Assembly: GCA_003987725.1 (NCBI GenBank)
Contig: RXJH01000007.1
Coordinates: forward strand, 65,177 to 129,176
Length of the DNA stretch: 64,000 nucleotides
Source of the DNA: Hyphomicrobium sp.
GTDB lineage: Bacteria > Pseudomonadota > Alphaproteobacteria > Rhizobiales > Hyphomicrobiaceae
Reading direction: 5' to 3'
The first letter of the stretch is position 1. Each line of letters opens with the position of its first letter. This document shows, piece by piece, positions 16,083 through 24,602 of the stretch. The translations under genes were made by a program, and so were the position numbers. A model generated the notes under the pieces. The model was not told the DNA's origin. It saw only the letters and a program-made list of their open reading frames with translations, and searched no databases.

Positions 16083-16823
16083 TTGGTTCTACGTGGAATG
16101 ACCGCGTCTTCGGCGGCTATCGGCGCTGGCGATCCGCAACGCAGGACAGCGAAACTGCTTATCTTTGGCGCTTTGCTCGTCGGCATCGTTAGCGCAATTG
16201 TCTTCTCCATCTATCCCAATCTCGATCTCGCCATATCGCAGCTGCTCGTCGACTCCCAACACCAGTTCAGCGGCCGTGACTCACCGTTTTTCAACACCGC
16301 GAGACTGCTTTTCAATGTCCTTTTCTACGGCGCCTGCGCCGTCGGACTGGCGGGCTGCATCATTTCCCTCTCGACGGGACGCCCATGGCTCTCGCTGTCT
16401 TCGAACAAATGGCTGTTTCTCGCCGTCTGCGTCGTGGTCGGACCTTTGGCGATCGCCAACCTCGGTTTCAAGGACCATTGGGGCCGGGCGCGGCCTTCGA
16501 CAGTTGTCGAATTCGGAGGGTCGAAGGCGTACACGCCGCCGCTGGTGAAATCTCAGGAATGCCCACGGAATTGTTCGTTCTTTTCCGGTGAAGCGTCGTC
16601 GATCTTCGTCGTGTGTTTCGCCGCTGCACTCCTGTTTCCGGCAGCCGCGAGCGCTTGGATCGTAACGGGCCTCATCCTCGGAGGCTTATGCGGCTTCGTG
16701 CGTATGGTGGAAGGAGGGCATTTTCTCTCCGACGTCATTTTCGCCGGGGTCTTTATGGCGCTCACAGTCGCCGTCATCCAAATGCTGTTCTCGGCAATCT
16801 CAGGAAATAGCGAACCGGTCTGA
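16083..16823 (+). CDS. PAP2-family lipid phosphatase
   Basis: 246 residues from a TTG at 16083 with GGGGGA just upstream; an ATG at 16098 is the main alternative. It is a multi-pass inner membrane protein with the three PAP2 motifs in order: KDHWGRARP (KX6RP type), CSFFSGEASSIF (PSGH variant, with Gly-Glu in place of Gly-His) and RMVEGGHFLSDVIFAG (SRX5HX3D type). Members with this layout include the lipid A phosphatases LpxE/LpxF and undecaprenyl or phosphatidylglycerol phosphatases. Lipid A or another isoprenoid or phospholipid phosphate is the likely substrate. The Gly-Glu replacement in motif 2 is also seen in LpxE-like proteins. It is convergent with the sensor kinase gene. Confidence 0.87.
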   Translation: MVLRGMTASSAAIGAGDPQRRTAKLLIFGALLVGIVSAIVFSIYPNLDLAISQLLVDSQHQFSGRDSPFFNTARLLFNVLFYGACAVGLAGCIISLSTGRPWLSLSSNKWLFLAVCVVVGPLAIANLGFKDHWGRARPSTVVEFGGSKAYTPPLVKSQECPRNCSFFSGEASSIFVVCFAAALLFPAAASAWIVTGLILGGLCGFVRMVEGGHFLSDVIFAGVFMALTVAVIQMLFSAISGNSEPV

Positions 16824-16841
16824 GCGGCGGCCCTCGTCCGC

Positions 16842-18242
16842 TCAACCAGCGCGCCGCGCCTGATCGAACGCAACCTCAACAACCAGCCCGGGCTTGTTGT
16901 CCGCCAGCGTGAGCTTTGCACTGTGGAGTTCCGCGATCGCCGCAACGAGACTGAGGCCAAGACCGCTGCCACGCGTCGTCCGGCTCTTCTCCAAGCGGTA
17001 AAGCCGCCTGAATACCTTTTCTCGTTCCTCCGCCGGAATGCCTCGTCCCGTATCACGAACCCGGACGATGGGATGTTGCGCGTCGTTGATCAGTTCCACC
17101 TCGATTTCGGAACCACGCGGGCAATGAACAATCGAATTCTCGAAGAGATTTACGAAGAGCTGATTGAGGAGCCGGCGGTCCCCGCGAACGATCACGGGAT
17201 CACCGGCCCCGCCTAGCGCGCGCAACCGATGTTGATGCTCCTCCGCCACCGCCTCAAGCGCATCGATGATGTTTGCCAACAGGCCGTTCAACTCGACGTC
17301 GACGAATTTTGCCTTTTGCGCCCCCGCCTCGATCTCGGAAATGCGTAACAGCGCATCGAAGGTTTCGGCGATATTGTCGATTTCACAGATCGATTGATCA
17401 ACCGCCGCTTTGTAGGTGGCGATGTCTGATGGGCCCGACCTCACGGTTTCGAGCTTCTGCCGCATCCGGCTTATGGGAGTCCGGAGATCGTGCGCGATAT
17501 CGACCGAGACCTGCTTCAGGTTGCCGATCAGCCTCTGCAATCGATCGAGCGTAACGTTGATCAGCGCCGCGACGTGATCGATGTCGTCCGCGGCGGCATT
17601 CCTCGGGATACGCCGATTGAAATCGCCGGAGGCGACCGCGTCGAGCACGTGTTCCATCTCCTCGACGCGGCGCTGCGCCTTGAGACCGAGCAGATAACCG
17701 CCAACAAGCGCGCAAATGACGGACAAGACGATGCCCCACAGAAGTCCGGTGAGCAGCAGTCTTTGTGCATCCTTGATGTCGCCGTTGCCGTCTCCGACGA
17801 ACAGGTAGCCGCCCTTGACCGGCGTCCAGGTTCCGATGACGGCATCGCTCGCGCGCGATGACGACCATTGCCCAATGAGCTTTAACTCATTCCACGGGAT
17901 CGTTCGCCAACCCTCAAACCGATCCAACGAACTGACGTTGCCGGCGATGTATTTTCCGTCCGTATCCGTCAAAAGATAGATGTCTTCATCAGACTGGGCG
18001 ACAAGAGCATGCCGCGCAACCGCTGCCGAAAGTTCGCGAAATCCGTCGACCTCATCCCCCTGCACGTCGGCGAGCGTCTCGCGAACCTCATCGATATGCG
18101 CCTTCAGATGCTGGCCGAGCTGTTGGCTGATGATGAAAAATAAAATCGCGAAAATGAGGACGTTCGTCAGCGTAATGACGATGGCGACGAAGCCCGCCAG
18201 ACGAAAAGCCGTTCTCTGCGTTAGCTTATGCGGGCTGGTCAA
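16842..18242 (-). CDS. Sensor histidine kinase
   Basis: 466 residues. Two membrane helices near 15-40 and 163-188 enclose a periplasmic sensor domain of about 120 residues. A HAMP region follows at about 185-240. The HisKA motif DIAHDLRTPISRM has the phospho-accepting His251, and the HATPase domain has the N box (NLFENSIVH), G1 (DTGRGIP) and G2 (GSGLGLSLVAAI). It is the second gene of an operon. Its start lies inside the end of the response regulator gene (17-nt overlap), so the two are translationally coupled. The signal is unknown; the neighbouring PAP2 phosphatase hints at envelope sensing, by position only. Confidence 0.94.
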   Translation of the reverse strand: MTSPHKLTQRTAFRLAGFVAIVITLTNVLIFAILFFIISQQLGQHLKAHIDEVRETLADVQGDEVDGFRELSAAVARHALVAQSDEDIYLLTDTDGKYIAGNVSSLDRFEGWRTIPWNELKLIGQWSSSRASDAVIGTWTPVKGGYLFVGDGNGDIKDAQRLLLTGLLWGIVLSVICALVGGYLLGLKAQRRVEEMEHVLDAVASGDFNRRIPRNAAADDIDHVAALINVTLDRLQRLIGNLKQVSVDIAHDLRTPISRMRQKLETVRSGPSDIATYKAAVDQSICEIDNIAETFDALLRISEIEAGAQKAKFVDVELNGLLANIIDALEAVAEEHQHRLRALGGAGDPVIVRGDRRLLNQLFVNLFENSIVHCPRGSEIEVELINDAQHPIVRVRDTGRGIPAEEREKVFRRLYRLEKSRTTRGSGLGLSLVAAIAELHSAKLTLADNKPGLVVEVAFDQARRAG

Positions 18243-18903
18243 TGATGTAACCCAAGCCTCTCACCGTGCGAATGAGAGGCGTGTCCCCCGGCCGGTCGAT
18301 TTTCAACCGCAAGCGGCTGACGTTCGTTTGAACGATCGAAGTTTTGGTATCCGTCTCTAATCCCCACATCTGCTCGAGAATCATCGACCGCGTCACGACG
18401 CGTCCGCGGTTTTTGATGAGGATCTCGAGCATTCGGAATTCACGCGGCTGTAGATGAATGACATCTCCACCACGCCGCACTTCGTGTTTGACGAGATTGA
18501 CCTCGAGATCGTCAATCCTGAAGAGGAAATCCTGCTTCGGGCTTGGCGGCCGCCGCCCAAGCGCCGTCACGCGTGCGAGAAGCTCTCCGAGCGCAAACGG
18601 CTTGACGAGGTAGTCGTCGGCGCCGCTAGCAAGGCCCTCGATACGGTCTTCGGTCCCGCCGACCGCCGTGAGGAAAAGAATGCCGGAAGTGACGTCTGCC
18701 TGCCGCAGGCTCTGCACGACGCTCAAACCGTCAAGGTGGGGAAGCATGCGATCGATGACCAGAACATCAAAGGCTCCAACCACCGCTTTTTTCAAGCCAT
18801 CCACGCCATCGAAAGCCACGTCGACTTGATGTCCGTCCAGCGTCAAGCTGTCAGTGACCAGCCTCGCTGTCTCGGTGTCGTCTTCAATGAGTAGAATTCG
18901 CAT
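18226..18903 (-). CDS. OmpR/PhoB-family response regulator
   Basis: 225 residues from the ATG at 18903. The receiver domain has the acidic pair Asp8-Asp9, phospho-acceptor Asp51 (VLVIDRMLPHLDGL), the switch Thr (LFLTAVG) and Lys (YLVKPFALGE). The C-terminal winged helix-turn-helix has LQPREFRMLEILIKNRGRVV and the TSIVQTNVSRLRLKID recognition region. It pairs with the overlapping histidine kinase gene. A longer frame reaches 18996, but that would add about 31 residues not seen in the family. Confidence 0.94.
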   Translation of the reverse strand: MRILLIEDDTETARLVTDSLTLDGHQVDVAFDGVDGLKKAVVGAFDVLVIDRMLPHLDGLSVVQSLRQADVTSGILFLTAVGGTEDRIEGLASGADDYLVKPFALGELLARVTALGRRPPSPKQDFLFRIDDLEVNLVKHEVRRGGDVIHLQPREFRMLEILIKNRGRVVTRSMILEQMWGLETDTKTSIVQTNVSRLRLKIDRPGDTPLIRTVRGLGYIIDQPA

Positions 18904-19426
18904 TACATCTTCGTATTTGCGAGCGGCCTGACGATTAGGCTGCTTCCGGTCGTTTGGCGTCGAACTCGTTGCGGGGTGTGACGGAATTGCGGCCAAACAG
19001 TCACCGATATGTAAGTTGGGCCGGCCGCTCCTGTCCCTGACAACCTGAAAATATTACAAGATCGGAAGACAGCTGCCCAAATCAAAACGCCAACACGCCT
19101 AATCGCGGTCCAGGATGGGCCCCGACGAGCCATGTCTTCGACGACGCCGAGGCGCCGTTGCTGGCGCAAGCACCGAGCGAGCCTTCGAAACTCACCGCGC
19201 CTCCCCCGAACCCGCCAATCCGCCGCCCTCAAGGAGGCCGAGACATCCACCAACGGCGTCTTGAACGCATGGATGCATATCAAATCGTTTTGAGATGGAA
19301 TTGACCCTCGGCGCACCGGTCATGAGTTAACGCGGGCTCGCTCTCAGCCTCACGAAAGCCCCGGCGACAAAACCGTCGCTGCTTGCGCCTCTTCCCGATA
19401 TGCAGACGGCCCGATATGCAGACGGG
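18904..19426. other. 520-nt intergenic region with a 16-bp tandem duplication
   Basis: Separates the divergent response regulator and methyltransferase genes. I see no gene here; the open frame on the minus strand (18903-19316) lacks a ribosome site and family features. At 19394-19425 a 16-bp unit (CCCGATATGCAGACGG) is repeated twice in direct tandem, immediately before the ATG at 19427. Confidence 0.5.
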
Positions 19427-20542
19427 ATGACCACAGATGGCGAATTCGAAATCTTCCTCGCAACCTCCCCGGGCTTCGAACCCGTGCTTTGCAAAGAGGC
19501 CGAAGAACACGGCTTCAGGCAACCGAAAATCAGCACCGGCGGTGTGACGGTAAAGGGCGGCTGGCCCGAGGTCTGGCGCGCAAACCTCGAGCTTCGTGGC
19601 GCTGGTCGCGTTCTCGCTCGCATCGGCGAATTCCGCGCCATGCATCTCGCCCAGCTCGACAAACGCGCGCGCCGCCTCGTCTGGGGCGAAGTCCTGCGCT
19701 CCGATGTGCCCTTCCGCGTCCAGGCCTCCTGCAAGGGATCCCGCATTTATCATTCAGGCGCCGCGGCTCAACGCATCGAAAAAGCGATCCGCGAAGAACT
19801 GGGCGCGCCGCTTTCGGCCGACGCCGAAGTCATCATCAAAGCCCGCATCGACGACGATCTCTGCACCATCGCCGTCGATACCTCCGGCGAGTCCCTGCAT
19901 AAGCGCGGCCACAAGGAAGCCGTCAACAAGGCACCGATGCGAGAAACGCTGGCGTCGCTTTTCCTGCGGCAATGCGGATACGTTGGAACCGAGCCCGTCG
20001 TCGATCCGATGTGCGGATCCGGAACCTTCATCATTGAAGCCGCGGAAATCGCAGCCGGCCTGAAGCCTGGACGCTCGCGACGCTTTGCCTTCGAGCAATT
20101 GGCGACCTTCGACGAAGCTGCTTGGAAGAGCCTCAAGGCCACAGCCGATCGGCCAAAAACGGAACTCCGGTTTTTCGGCAGCGATCTAGATCCGGGAGCG
20201 ATCCGTATGAGCCGCGCCAATGCGGAGCGCGCCGGAGTCTCGGAGATGACGGAGTTCAATCAACTCGCTATTACCGAATTGACGGCGCCAAGCGGCCCGC
20301 CCGGACTGGTCATCGTCAACCCTCCCTACGGCGACCGGATCGGCGACCGGGACAACCTTCAACCCTTATACCGTTCGCTGGGACAGACGCTGCAGAGCCG
20401 CTTCGGCGGCTGGAAAGTGGGGCTCATCACGAGCGAAGCGTCGCTTGCCAAAGCGACCGGCCTGCCGTTCCTGCCTCCCGGCGGCCCCGTCTCGCACGGG
20501 GGACTGCGAGTGACGCTGTTTCGGACTGAACCATTGAAGTGA
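19427..20542 (+). CDS. THUMP-domain class I rRNA (guanine-N2)-methyltransferase, RlmL N-terminal-like
   Basis: 371 residues. The N-terminal THUMP/ferredoxin-like region (FEIFLATSPGFEPVLCKEAE and GGVTVKGGWPEVWRANLELR) is followed by the UPF0020 Rossmann methyltransferase domain. Its SAM motif is VVDPMCGSGTFIIEAA (about residue 190) and its catalytic motif NPPYG is at about residue 300. It should methylate the exocyclic N2 of a guanine in 23S rRNA (G2445 in E. coli RlmL). It lacks the second methyltransferase domain (RlmK part) of the E. coli fusion, as is usual in alphaproteobacteria. The start is uncertain: an ATG at 19400 lies inside the duplicated repeat, and neither site has a strong ribosome site. 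Confidence 0.88.
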   Translation: MTTDGEFEIFLATSPGFEPVLCKEAEEHGFRQPKISTGGVTVKGGWPEVWRANLELRGAGRVLARIGEFRAMHLAQLDKRARRLVWGEVLRSDVPFRVQASCKGSRIYHSGAAAQRIEKAIREELGAPLSADAEVIIKARIDDDLCTIAVDTSGESLHKRGHKEAVNKAPMRETLASLFLRQCGYVGTEPVVDPMCGSGTFIIEAAEIAAGLKPGRSRRFAFEQLATFDEAAWKSLKATADRPKTELRFFGSDLDPGAIRMSRANAERAGVSEMTEFNQLAITELTAPSGPPGLVIVNPPYGDRIGDRDNLQPLYRSLGQTLQSRFGGWKVGLITSEASLAKATGLPFLPPGGPVSHGGLRVTLFRTEPLK

Positions 20543-20599
20543 TGCCGATCGTGAATTGTATTCGCGTTCCGAGCACCCCTCGCCCGAAAGGAGCTAGCG

Positions 20600-21469
20600 A
20601 TGACCGATTACACGCCCCCGAAGGTCTGGACCTGGAATAAGCCGAGCGGTGGCCAGTTCGCGAGCATCAATCGCCCGATTGCGGGTCCGACCCACGATAA
20701 GGATTTGCCGGTCGGCCGCCATCCGCTCCAGCTCTATTCGCAAGGCACGCCCAATGGCGTGAAAGTCACGATCATGCTCGAAGAGCTGCTGGCGCTCGGG
20801 AACCACGGTGCCGAATACGACGCCTGGCTGATCAGGATCTCCGAAGGCGACCAGTTCGGCAGCGGCTTCGTGGACGTCAATCCCAACTCCAAAATCCCCG
20901 CTCTGATGGACCGGAGCGGCCCGACGCCCATCCGCGTCTTCGAATCCGGCGCGATCCTTATGTATCTCGCAGAGAAGTTTGATGGCGCCTTCCTTCCGGC
21001 CGAGGGCGCCGCCCGCGCTGAATGTTTGTCCTGGCTGTTCTGGCAGGTCGGCAGCGCGCCCTACCTCGGTGGCGGGTTCGGTCATTTCTTCGCCTACGCG
21101 CCGACGAAAATCGAATATGCCATCGACCGCTTTGCTATGGAAACCAAGCGCCAGCTCGACGTGCTCGACCGCCGGCTGGCGGAAAGCGCGTATATCGCGG
21201 GCGATACCTACACGATCGCCGATATCGCGATCTGGCCATGGTATGGCCAGCTGGTGCAAGGCAAGCTCTACGGGGCCGGTGAGTTCCTCTCGGTCGAAGA
21301 TTATAAGAACGTCCGTCGCTGGGCCGACCTGCTCAGAGATCGGCCGGCCGTCAAGCGCGGGCTCATGGTGAATCGCACCTCGGGTGAGCCCTCGCGGCAA
21401 TTGCACGAGCGCCACGAAGCCTCTGATTTCGAGACCAAAACGCAGGATAAAGTTCGCGACGCCGGTTAG
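20600..21469 (+). CDS. yghU: YghU-type glutathione S-transferase / disulfide-bond oxidoreductase
   Basis: 289 residues. It has the long YghU N-terminal extension (PPKVWTWNKPSGGQFASINR, RPIAGPTHDKDLPVGRHPLQ) before the thioredoxin-fold domain (LQLYSQGTPNGVKVTIMLEE, NPNSKIPALMD), then the helical GST C-domain (YIAGDTYTIADIAIWPWYG). E. coli YghU and YfcG bind two glutathiones and reduce disulfide bonds without a catalytic cysteine; the same is expected here. A GGAGC ribosome site precedes the ATG. It ends directly against the convergent esterase gene. Confidence 0.93.
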   Translation: MTDYTPPKVWTWNKPSGGQFASINRPIAGPTHDKDLPVGRHPLQLYSQGTPNGVKVTIMLEELLALGNHGAEYDAWLIRISEGDQFGSGFVDVNPNSKIPALMDRSGPTPIRVFESGAILMYLAEKFDGAFLPAEGAARAECLSWLFWQVGSAPYLGGGFGHFFAYAPTKIEYAIDRFAMETKRQLDVLDRRLAESAYIAGDTYTIADIAIWPWYGQLVQGKLYGAGEFLSVEDYKNVRRWADLLRDRPAVKRGLMVNRTSGEPSRQLHERHEASDFETKTQDKVRDAG

Positions 21470-22222
21470 CTATGGCGCGGCGGCGCGCGATGTCAGCCAC
21501 TCGGCGAGATCGCTGATTTCGCGATCTTGGGTTTCATGCTGCATGCCAGGATAGGCATGAAATTCGTTCGGCACGCCGAGACGATCGAGTTGCGTATGGG
21601 CAGCCTTTCCGGTCGCAAACGGAATGCGCGCGTCGGCCGTTCCATGCCCGATGAAGAGCGATGCGGTCTGCCAATCCTTTCGCGTGGAAAGTTCGTGCGC
21701 ATCGAAGCCATAAAGCGAGCCGCTGAGAACCGCAGCGCCGCGAAACCTGCCGGGATCCTCCAGAACGGCATGGTAGACGAGCACCGCTCCCTGGCTGAAG
21801 CCCGCCAGAAAAACTCTTTTCGGATCGGCACCAAACCGCTTGATCGCCGTGTCGACGAGCCTGCCGATGGCGGCGATGCTGAGCCTGATATCCGCGCCTG
21901 TCGAATTCCCCTTGCGATACCATCGATAACCGCTGGCCCCGCCGCCAAAAGGAGCGCGCGGCGATACGACGATGAAATCTTCAGGCAGTTGCTGCCAGAG
22001 GCCGATCATATCGTTTTCATCGGAACCGCTGCCATGAAGCACGACGATCAGAGGCGCGTGTGCGGACGTTTTCGCAGGCTCATGGACGAGATAGGTGAGC
22101 TCTAGCTCCGCTGCGTGCGCCCACGGCGCGGCCGCCGCGCGCAATATGGATATAAGGAACACGAAGAAAAAGCGCCGGCCGGTCCCACTGCCGGAAGTAG
22201 ACACGCTATGATGGCTCATCAT
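21470..22222 (-). CDS. Secreted phospholipase/carboxylesterase-type alpha/beta hydrolase
   Basis: About 250 residues from the ATG at 22222 (or 22219); the frame extends further upstream but overlaps the divergent gene. The N-terminus (RRFFFVFLISILRAAAAPWA, ending HAAELELT) looks like a signal peptide. The hydrolase core has the oxyanion strand LIVVLHGSGSDEND, nucleophile elbow GFSQGAV (Ser), an Asp in GTADARIPF and His in YPGMQHE, as in the phospholipase/carboxylesterase family (PF02230). It probably hydrolyses short-chain esters or lysolipids in the periplasm. Confidence 0.87.
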   Translation of the reverse strand: MMSHHSVSTSGSGTGRRFFFVFLISILRAAAAPWAHAAELELTYLVHEPAKTSAHAPLIVVLHGSGSDENDMIGLWQQLPEDFIVVSPRAPFGGGASGYRWYRKGNSTGADIRLSIAAIGRLVDTAIKRFGADPKRVFLAGFSQGAVLVYHAVLEDPGRFRGAAVLSGSLYGFDAHELSTRKDWQTASLFIGHGTADARIPFATGKAAHTQLDRLGVPNEFHAYPGMQHETQDREISDLAEWLTSRAAAP

Positions 22223-22260
22223 CCCGAACTCTAAGCGATGAATCGCACGGATTAAACCAC

Positions 22261-23055
22261 ATGCGCTGTTTCCCCGCCCGCCGGCTCGTCTGCCTGACCG
22301 AAGAGACGGTCGAGACGCTATACCTTCTCGGCGAGCAGAATAGGATCGTCGGTGTTTCGGGATATGCCGTCCGTCCGCCGCAAGTCCGCCGCGAGAAGCC
22401 ACGCGTATCAGCCTTTACCTCAGCCGACATTCCAAAAATCGAGGCGCTGAAGCCCGATCTCGTCCTTGCGTTTTCGGACATCCAAGCCTCGATCGCCGCC
22501 GACCTCGCGCGCGCGGGCCTGGCCGTCCACATTTTCAATCAGCGTGATCTCGCCGGCATCTTCGCAATGATCCGCACCCTCGGCGCACTGATCGGCTGCA
22601 GCGAGAAAGCCGATGCTCTCGCGAATTCGTTCGAGGCGCGCATCGAAAATACCCGCAGTGAAACGCGCTCGGCCACGCGACGCCCGCGCGTCTATTTCGA
22701 GGAGTGGGACGACCCGCTGATAACGGGCTTGTGCTGGGTCTCCGAGCTCATAGAGGTTGCAGGCGGTGATGATATCTTTCCCGAGAAACGGCGCGAGCCC
22801 GCAGCCAAAGATCGTATCGTGACGCCGGCCGAAGTGGCTCGGCGAGCACCAGACATCATTCTCGCGTCCTGGTGCGGCAAAAGGGTGAGACCGGAAAAAA
22901 TACGCGCGCGCGACGGATGGCAGGACGTGCCCGCCGTAAGCAAAAACAGGATCCACGAGATCAAATCGCCGCTCATTCTCCAACCTGGACCAGCCGCGTT
23001 GACCGATGGCCTCGATGCCATCCGCACGGCGATCGGTTCAACCGGCGATCTGTGA
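22261..23055 (+). CDS. Cobalamin-binding-type ABC substrate-binding protein without a signal peptide
   Basis: 264 residues with a PF01497 (BtuF/FhuD-type) fold: RRLVCLTEETVETLYLLGEQ and IVGVSGYAVRPP at the N-terminus, IPKIEALKPDLVLAFSDIQA, the connecting helix with DLAGIFAMIRTLGALIGCSE, and RVYFEEWDDPLITGLCWVSE with GGDDIFPEKR in the second lobe. BtuF normally carries a signal peptide. Here the ATG begins directly in the first strand and no in-frame start upstream could supply one, since the divergent gene starts 39 nt away. A cytosolic corrinoid-binding role, or an unusual start, has to be considered. No BtuC/BtuD genes are nearby. Confidence 0.82.
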   Translation: MRCFPARRLVCLTEETVETLYLLGEQNRIVGVSGYAVRPPQVRREKPRVSAFTSADIPKIEALKPDLVLAFSDIQASIAADLARAGLAVHIFNQRDLAGIFAMIRTLGALIGCSEKADALANSFEARIENTRSETRSATRRPRVYFEEWDDPLITGLCWVSELIEVAGGDDIFPEKRREPAAKDRIVTPAEVARRAPDIILASWCGKRVRPEKIRARDGWQDVPAVSKNRIHEIKSPLILQPGPAALTDGLDAIRTAIGSTGDL

Positions 23056-23110
23056 CCGCTATCACGAACAACTGCGCAATGTTCGCTAAGATGATTTTCA
23101 TCACAACCAG

Positions 23111-23135
23111 GGAACAGCCATAGCCTGAGAGCGTA
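23111..23135 (+). promoter_or_regulatory. Possible EcfG-type promoter (one mismatch)
   Basis: GGAAC, a 16-nt spacer and CGTA (consensus CGTT), about 50 nt before the ATG at 23187. Confidence 0.3.
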
Positions 23136-23186
23136 CTCTGCTAGGCTGCCACAAGGGGCGCGAAGCGGCAAATAATTGGCTGTGCG

Positions 23187-23624
23187 ATGTCAGATCGAGT
23201 TTATGCGTCTTTATTTTATATTGCTTTGATCGTGGCCAGCTCATGGACCGTCGTGACGGTCGGCGAGGGACTCGCCCGGGAAGCTCTCGCCCAGTTGGCC
23301 CTGGCTCCGTCTTCCAAAAGCCGGCCGACACGCGTGAATGTTGTACTCGCGTCGCAGAAAAATATTGCGGGGCCGGAGAAGGCTGGTGACGTCATCGTCC
23401 CGAAGGCCCCATCGATCTCCGCCGGCGAGTTGGCCAAAGCGCTCGACGAAGCCGAGCACAACGACAAGCAAACTAAAACGATGGGTACCATTGTTCGGCC
23501 GCGCGTCGCTGGCTGGGTGCGACGAATTCCAAGGCGCGCCATTCCAGAAGATCAGCCGAGGCGGGCCGTTTCCGAGGACTCCTCCGGCCACATCATCATG
23601 CGCGCATTGCGAGCAGAGATGTAG
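23187..23624 (+). CDS. Hypothetical membrane-anchored or secreted protein
   Basis: 145 residues. One N-terminal hydrophobic segment (VYASLFYIALIVASSWTVVT) acts as signal or anchor. The rest is polar, with SISAGELAKALDEAEHNDKQ and an Arg/Pro-rich C-terminus (RPRVAGWVRRIPRRAIPEDQ). No family is recognised. The gene stands alone and may be driven by the degenerate EcfG-like promoter upstream. Confidence 0.6.
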   Translation: MSDRVYASLFYIALIVASSWTVVTVGEGLAREALAQLALAPSSKSRPTRVNVVLASQKNIAGPEKAGDVIVPKAPSISAGELAKALDEAEHNDKQTKTMGTIVRPRVAGWVRRIPRRAIPEDQPRRAVSEDSSGHIIMRALRAEM

Positions 23625-23653
23625 CTTCGAGGCTTGAATACTTGAATGGAATG

Positions 23654-23730
23654 GTGGGCACCCGGCGGGGGGAAGAGGGGTGGCCGAGTGCCCACGCTCA
23701 AGACCTCAATCCGGGGGGAGGATATGAGGT
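23654..23730 (+). promoter_or_regulatory. Structured RNA element with a Shine-Dalgarno in a loop
   Basis: An 8-bp perfect stem (GTGGGCAC at 23654-23661 / GTGCCCAC at 23688-23695) with an inner CGGC/GCCG pair encloses a G-rich loop. It is followed by a second hairpin, ACCTCA (23703-23708) / TGAGGT (23725-23730), whose loop holds GGGGGGAGG, an excellent ribosome site. ATG codons follow at 23724 (a 14-codon frame) and 23731 (a 91-codon frame of doubtful reality). It looks like a translational regulator or small RNA; no family is recognised. Confidence 0.35.
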
Positions 23731-23870
23731 ATGCGTACAATATCAGAAATCCGACAGCGAGAAGTTAACGCCGGCGACCCTCGCGCGAAGATTTTCCAAA
23801 CCTTGAAGATTCGCGATATTCGGTCCGAGAAATTATCGCCAAACCCCGTCGGATGTTGTCATTTTCGCTC

Positions 23871-24074
23871 TTACATTGTTCGGCTTGAGCGGTCCCGCAA
23901 CGCACGCACCCGCCTGCCGCGAGCATTCGCCGACGGCCGTACGTGCGCAAATTCTCTTCGATGCCGGGCCGAGAGTGCTTGCTCCCATGCACGCGCCAGG
24001 GCGTAAACAAGAACGAACCCAAACGCGTAGAAACTTGCGATGAAGATGATGACGGGGGCCGCATCGCCGGACAT
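23871..24074 (-). CDS. Small membrane protein
   Basis: 67 residues with a strong AGGAGG ribosome site 6 nt before the ATG at 24074. The product begins MSGDAAPVIIFIASFYAFGF, a single membrane segment (about residues 8-28), and ends in an Arg-rich cytosolic tail (HRREFAHVRPSANARGRRVR). Small proteins of this shape are common in Hyphomicrobiales. No function is known. Confidence 0.6.
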   Translation of the reverse strand: MSGDAAPVIIFIASFYAFGFVLVYALARAWEQALSARHRREFAHVRPSANARGRRVRALRDRSSRTM

Positions 24075-24254
24075 GGTCGCCTCCTATTCGCTCTTGCGTT
24101 AGGTGGCGATTGCGGCATCGACGGTCAAGATGCACAAGCGAGTGGCCGACAAGCGGCCAGCGCATCGCTGCAATTTCAGCGGTTGTGGAGATCGATACGA
24201 AGTCCCTTCTTGCCGCGCTTCAAATCGCCTAGCTTGAGTGAGAGGGCCTCTCCC

Positions 24255-24476
24255 ATGAACACGAAGCTCCTGTCACTCCTCCAGCGCGAAGCAACTGCCC
24301 GTCTCAACGCAGCCGAATATGAGCTCGTCTCATACACCAGGGCGTGCCGCGGCAAGGTCGTCGATGTGAACGAAATGAAACGCATCAGGCAGCTCCGCGA
24401 GCGCGTGGAAAGTGCACGAGCACGTCAGTTAAAATGGACACGATATCGCTTCCTCGCGGAATCCGGCGTCCTATAA
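24255..24476 (+). CDS. Small basic helical protein
   Basis: 73 residues from the ATG at 24255 (AGAGGG 8 nt upstream): MNTKLLSLLQREATARLNAA, then VVDVNEMKRIRQLRERVESA and a basic C-terminus. It is predicted to be one or two long helices, cytosolic. No family is recognised. The longer open frame upstream to 23943 overlaps the opposite gene and is probably not translated. Confidence 0.55.
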   Translation: MNTKLLSLLQREATARLNAAEYELVSYTRACRGKVVDVNEMKRIRQLRERVESARARQLKWTRYRFLAESGVL

Positions 24477-24602
24477 GGCGAATTGCCGAATAGAACGGCA
24501 CATCCGGCGCATTTTGTCTAAATTGTCAGCAAGCGTTCTTTCGGCGTCGGTGTAAAATCCACGGTGGAACCACCGATTCGCGGTTCCTAAGGGACGGCTG
24601 GC

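Noticed and set aside
18903-19316. A 137-codon minus-strand frame upstream of the response regulator
   Set aside because: Arg-rich low-quality sequence, no ribosome site, and it overlaps the regulator start.
23731-24006. A 91-codon frame after the structured RNA element
   Set aside because: It has a good ribosome site but overlaps antisense to the well-supported 67-residue gene and its product looks random. Kept only as part of the RNA-element observation.
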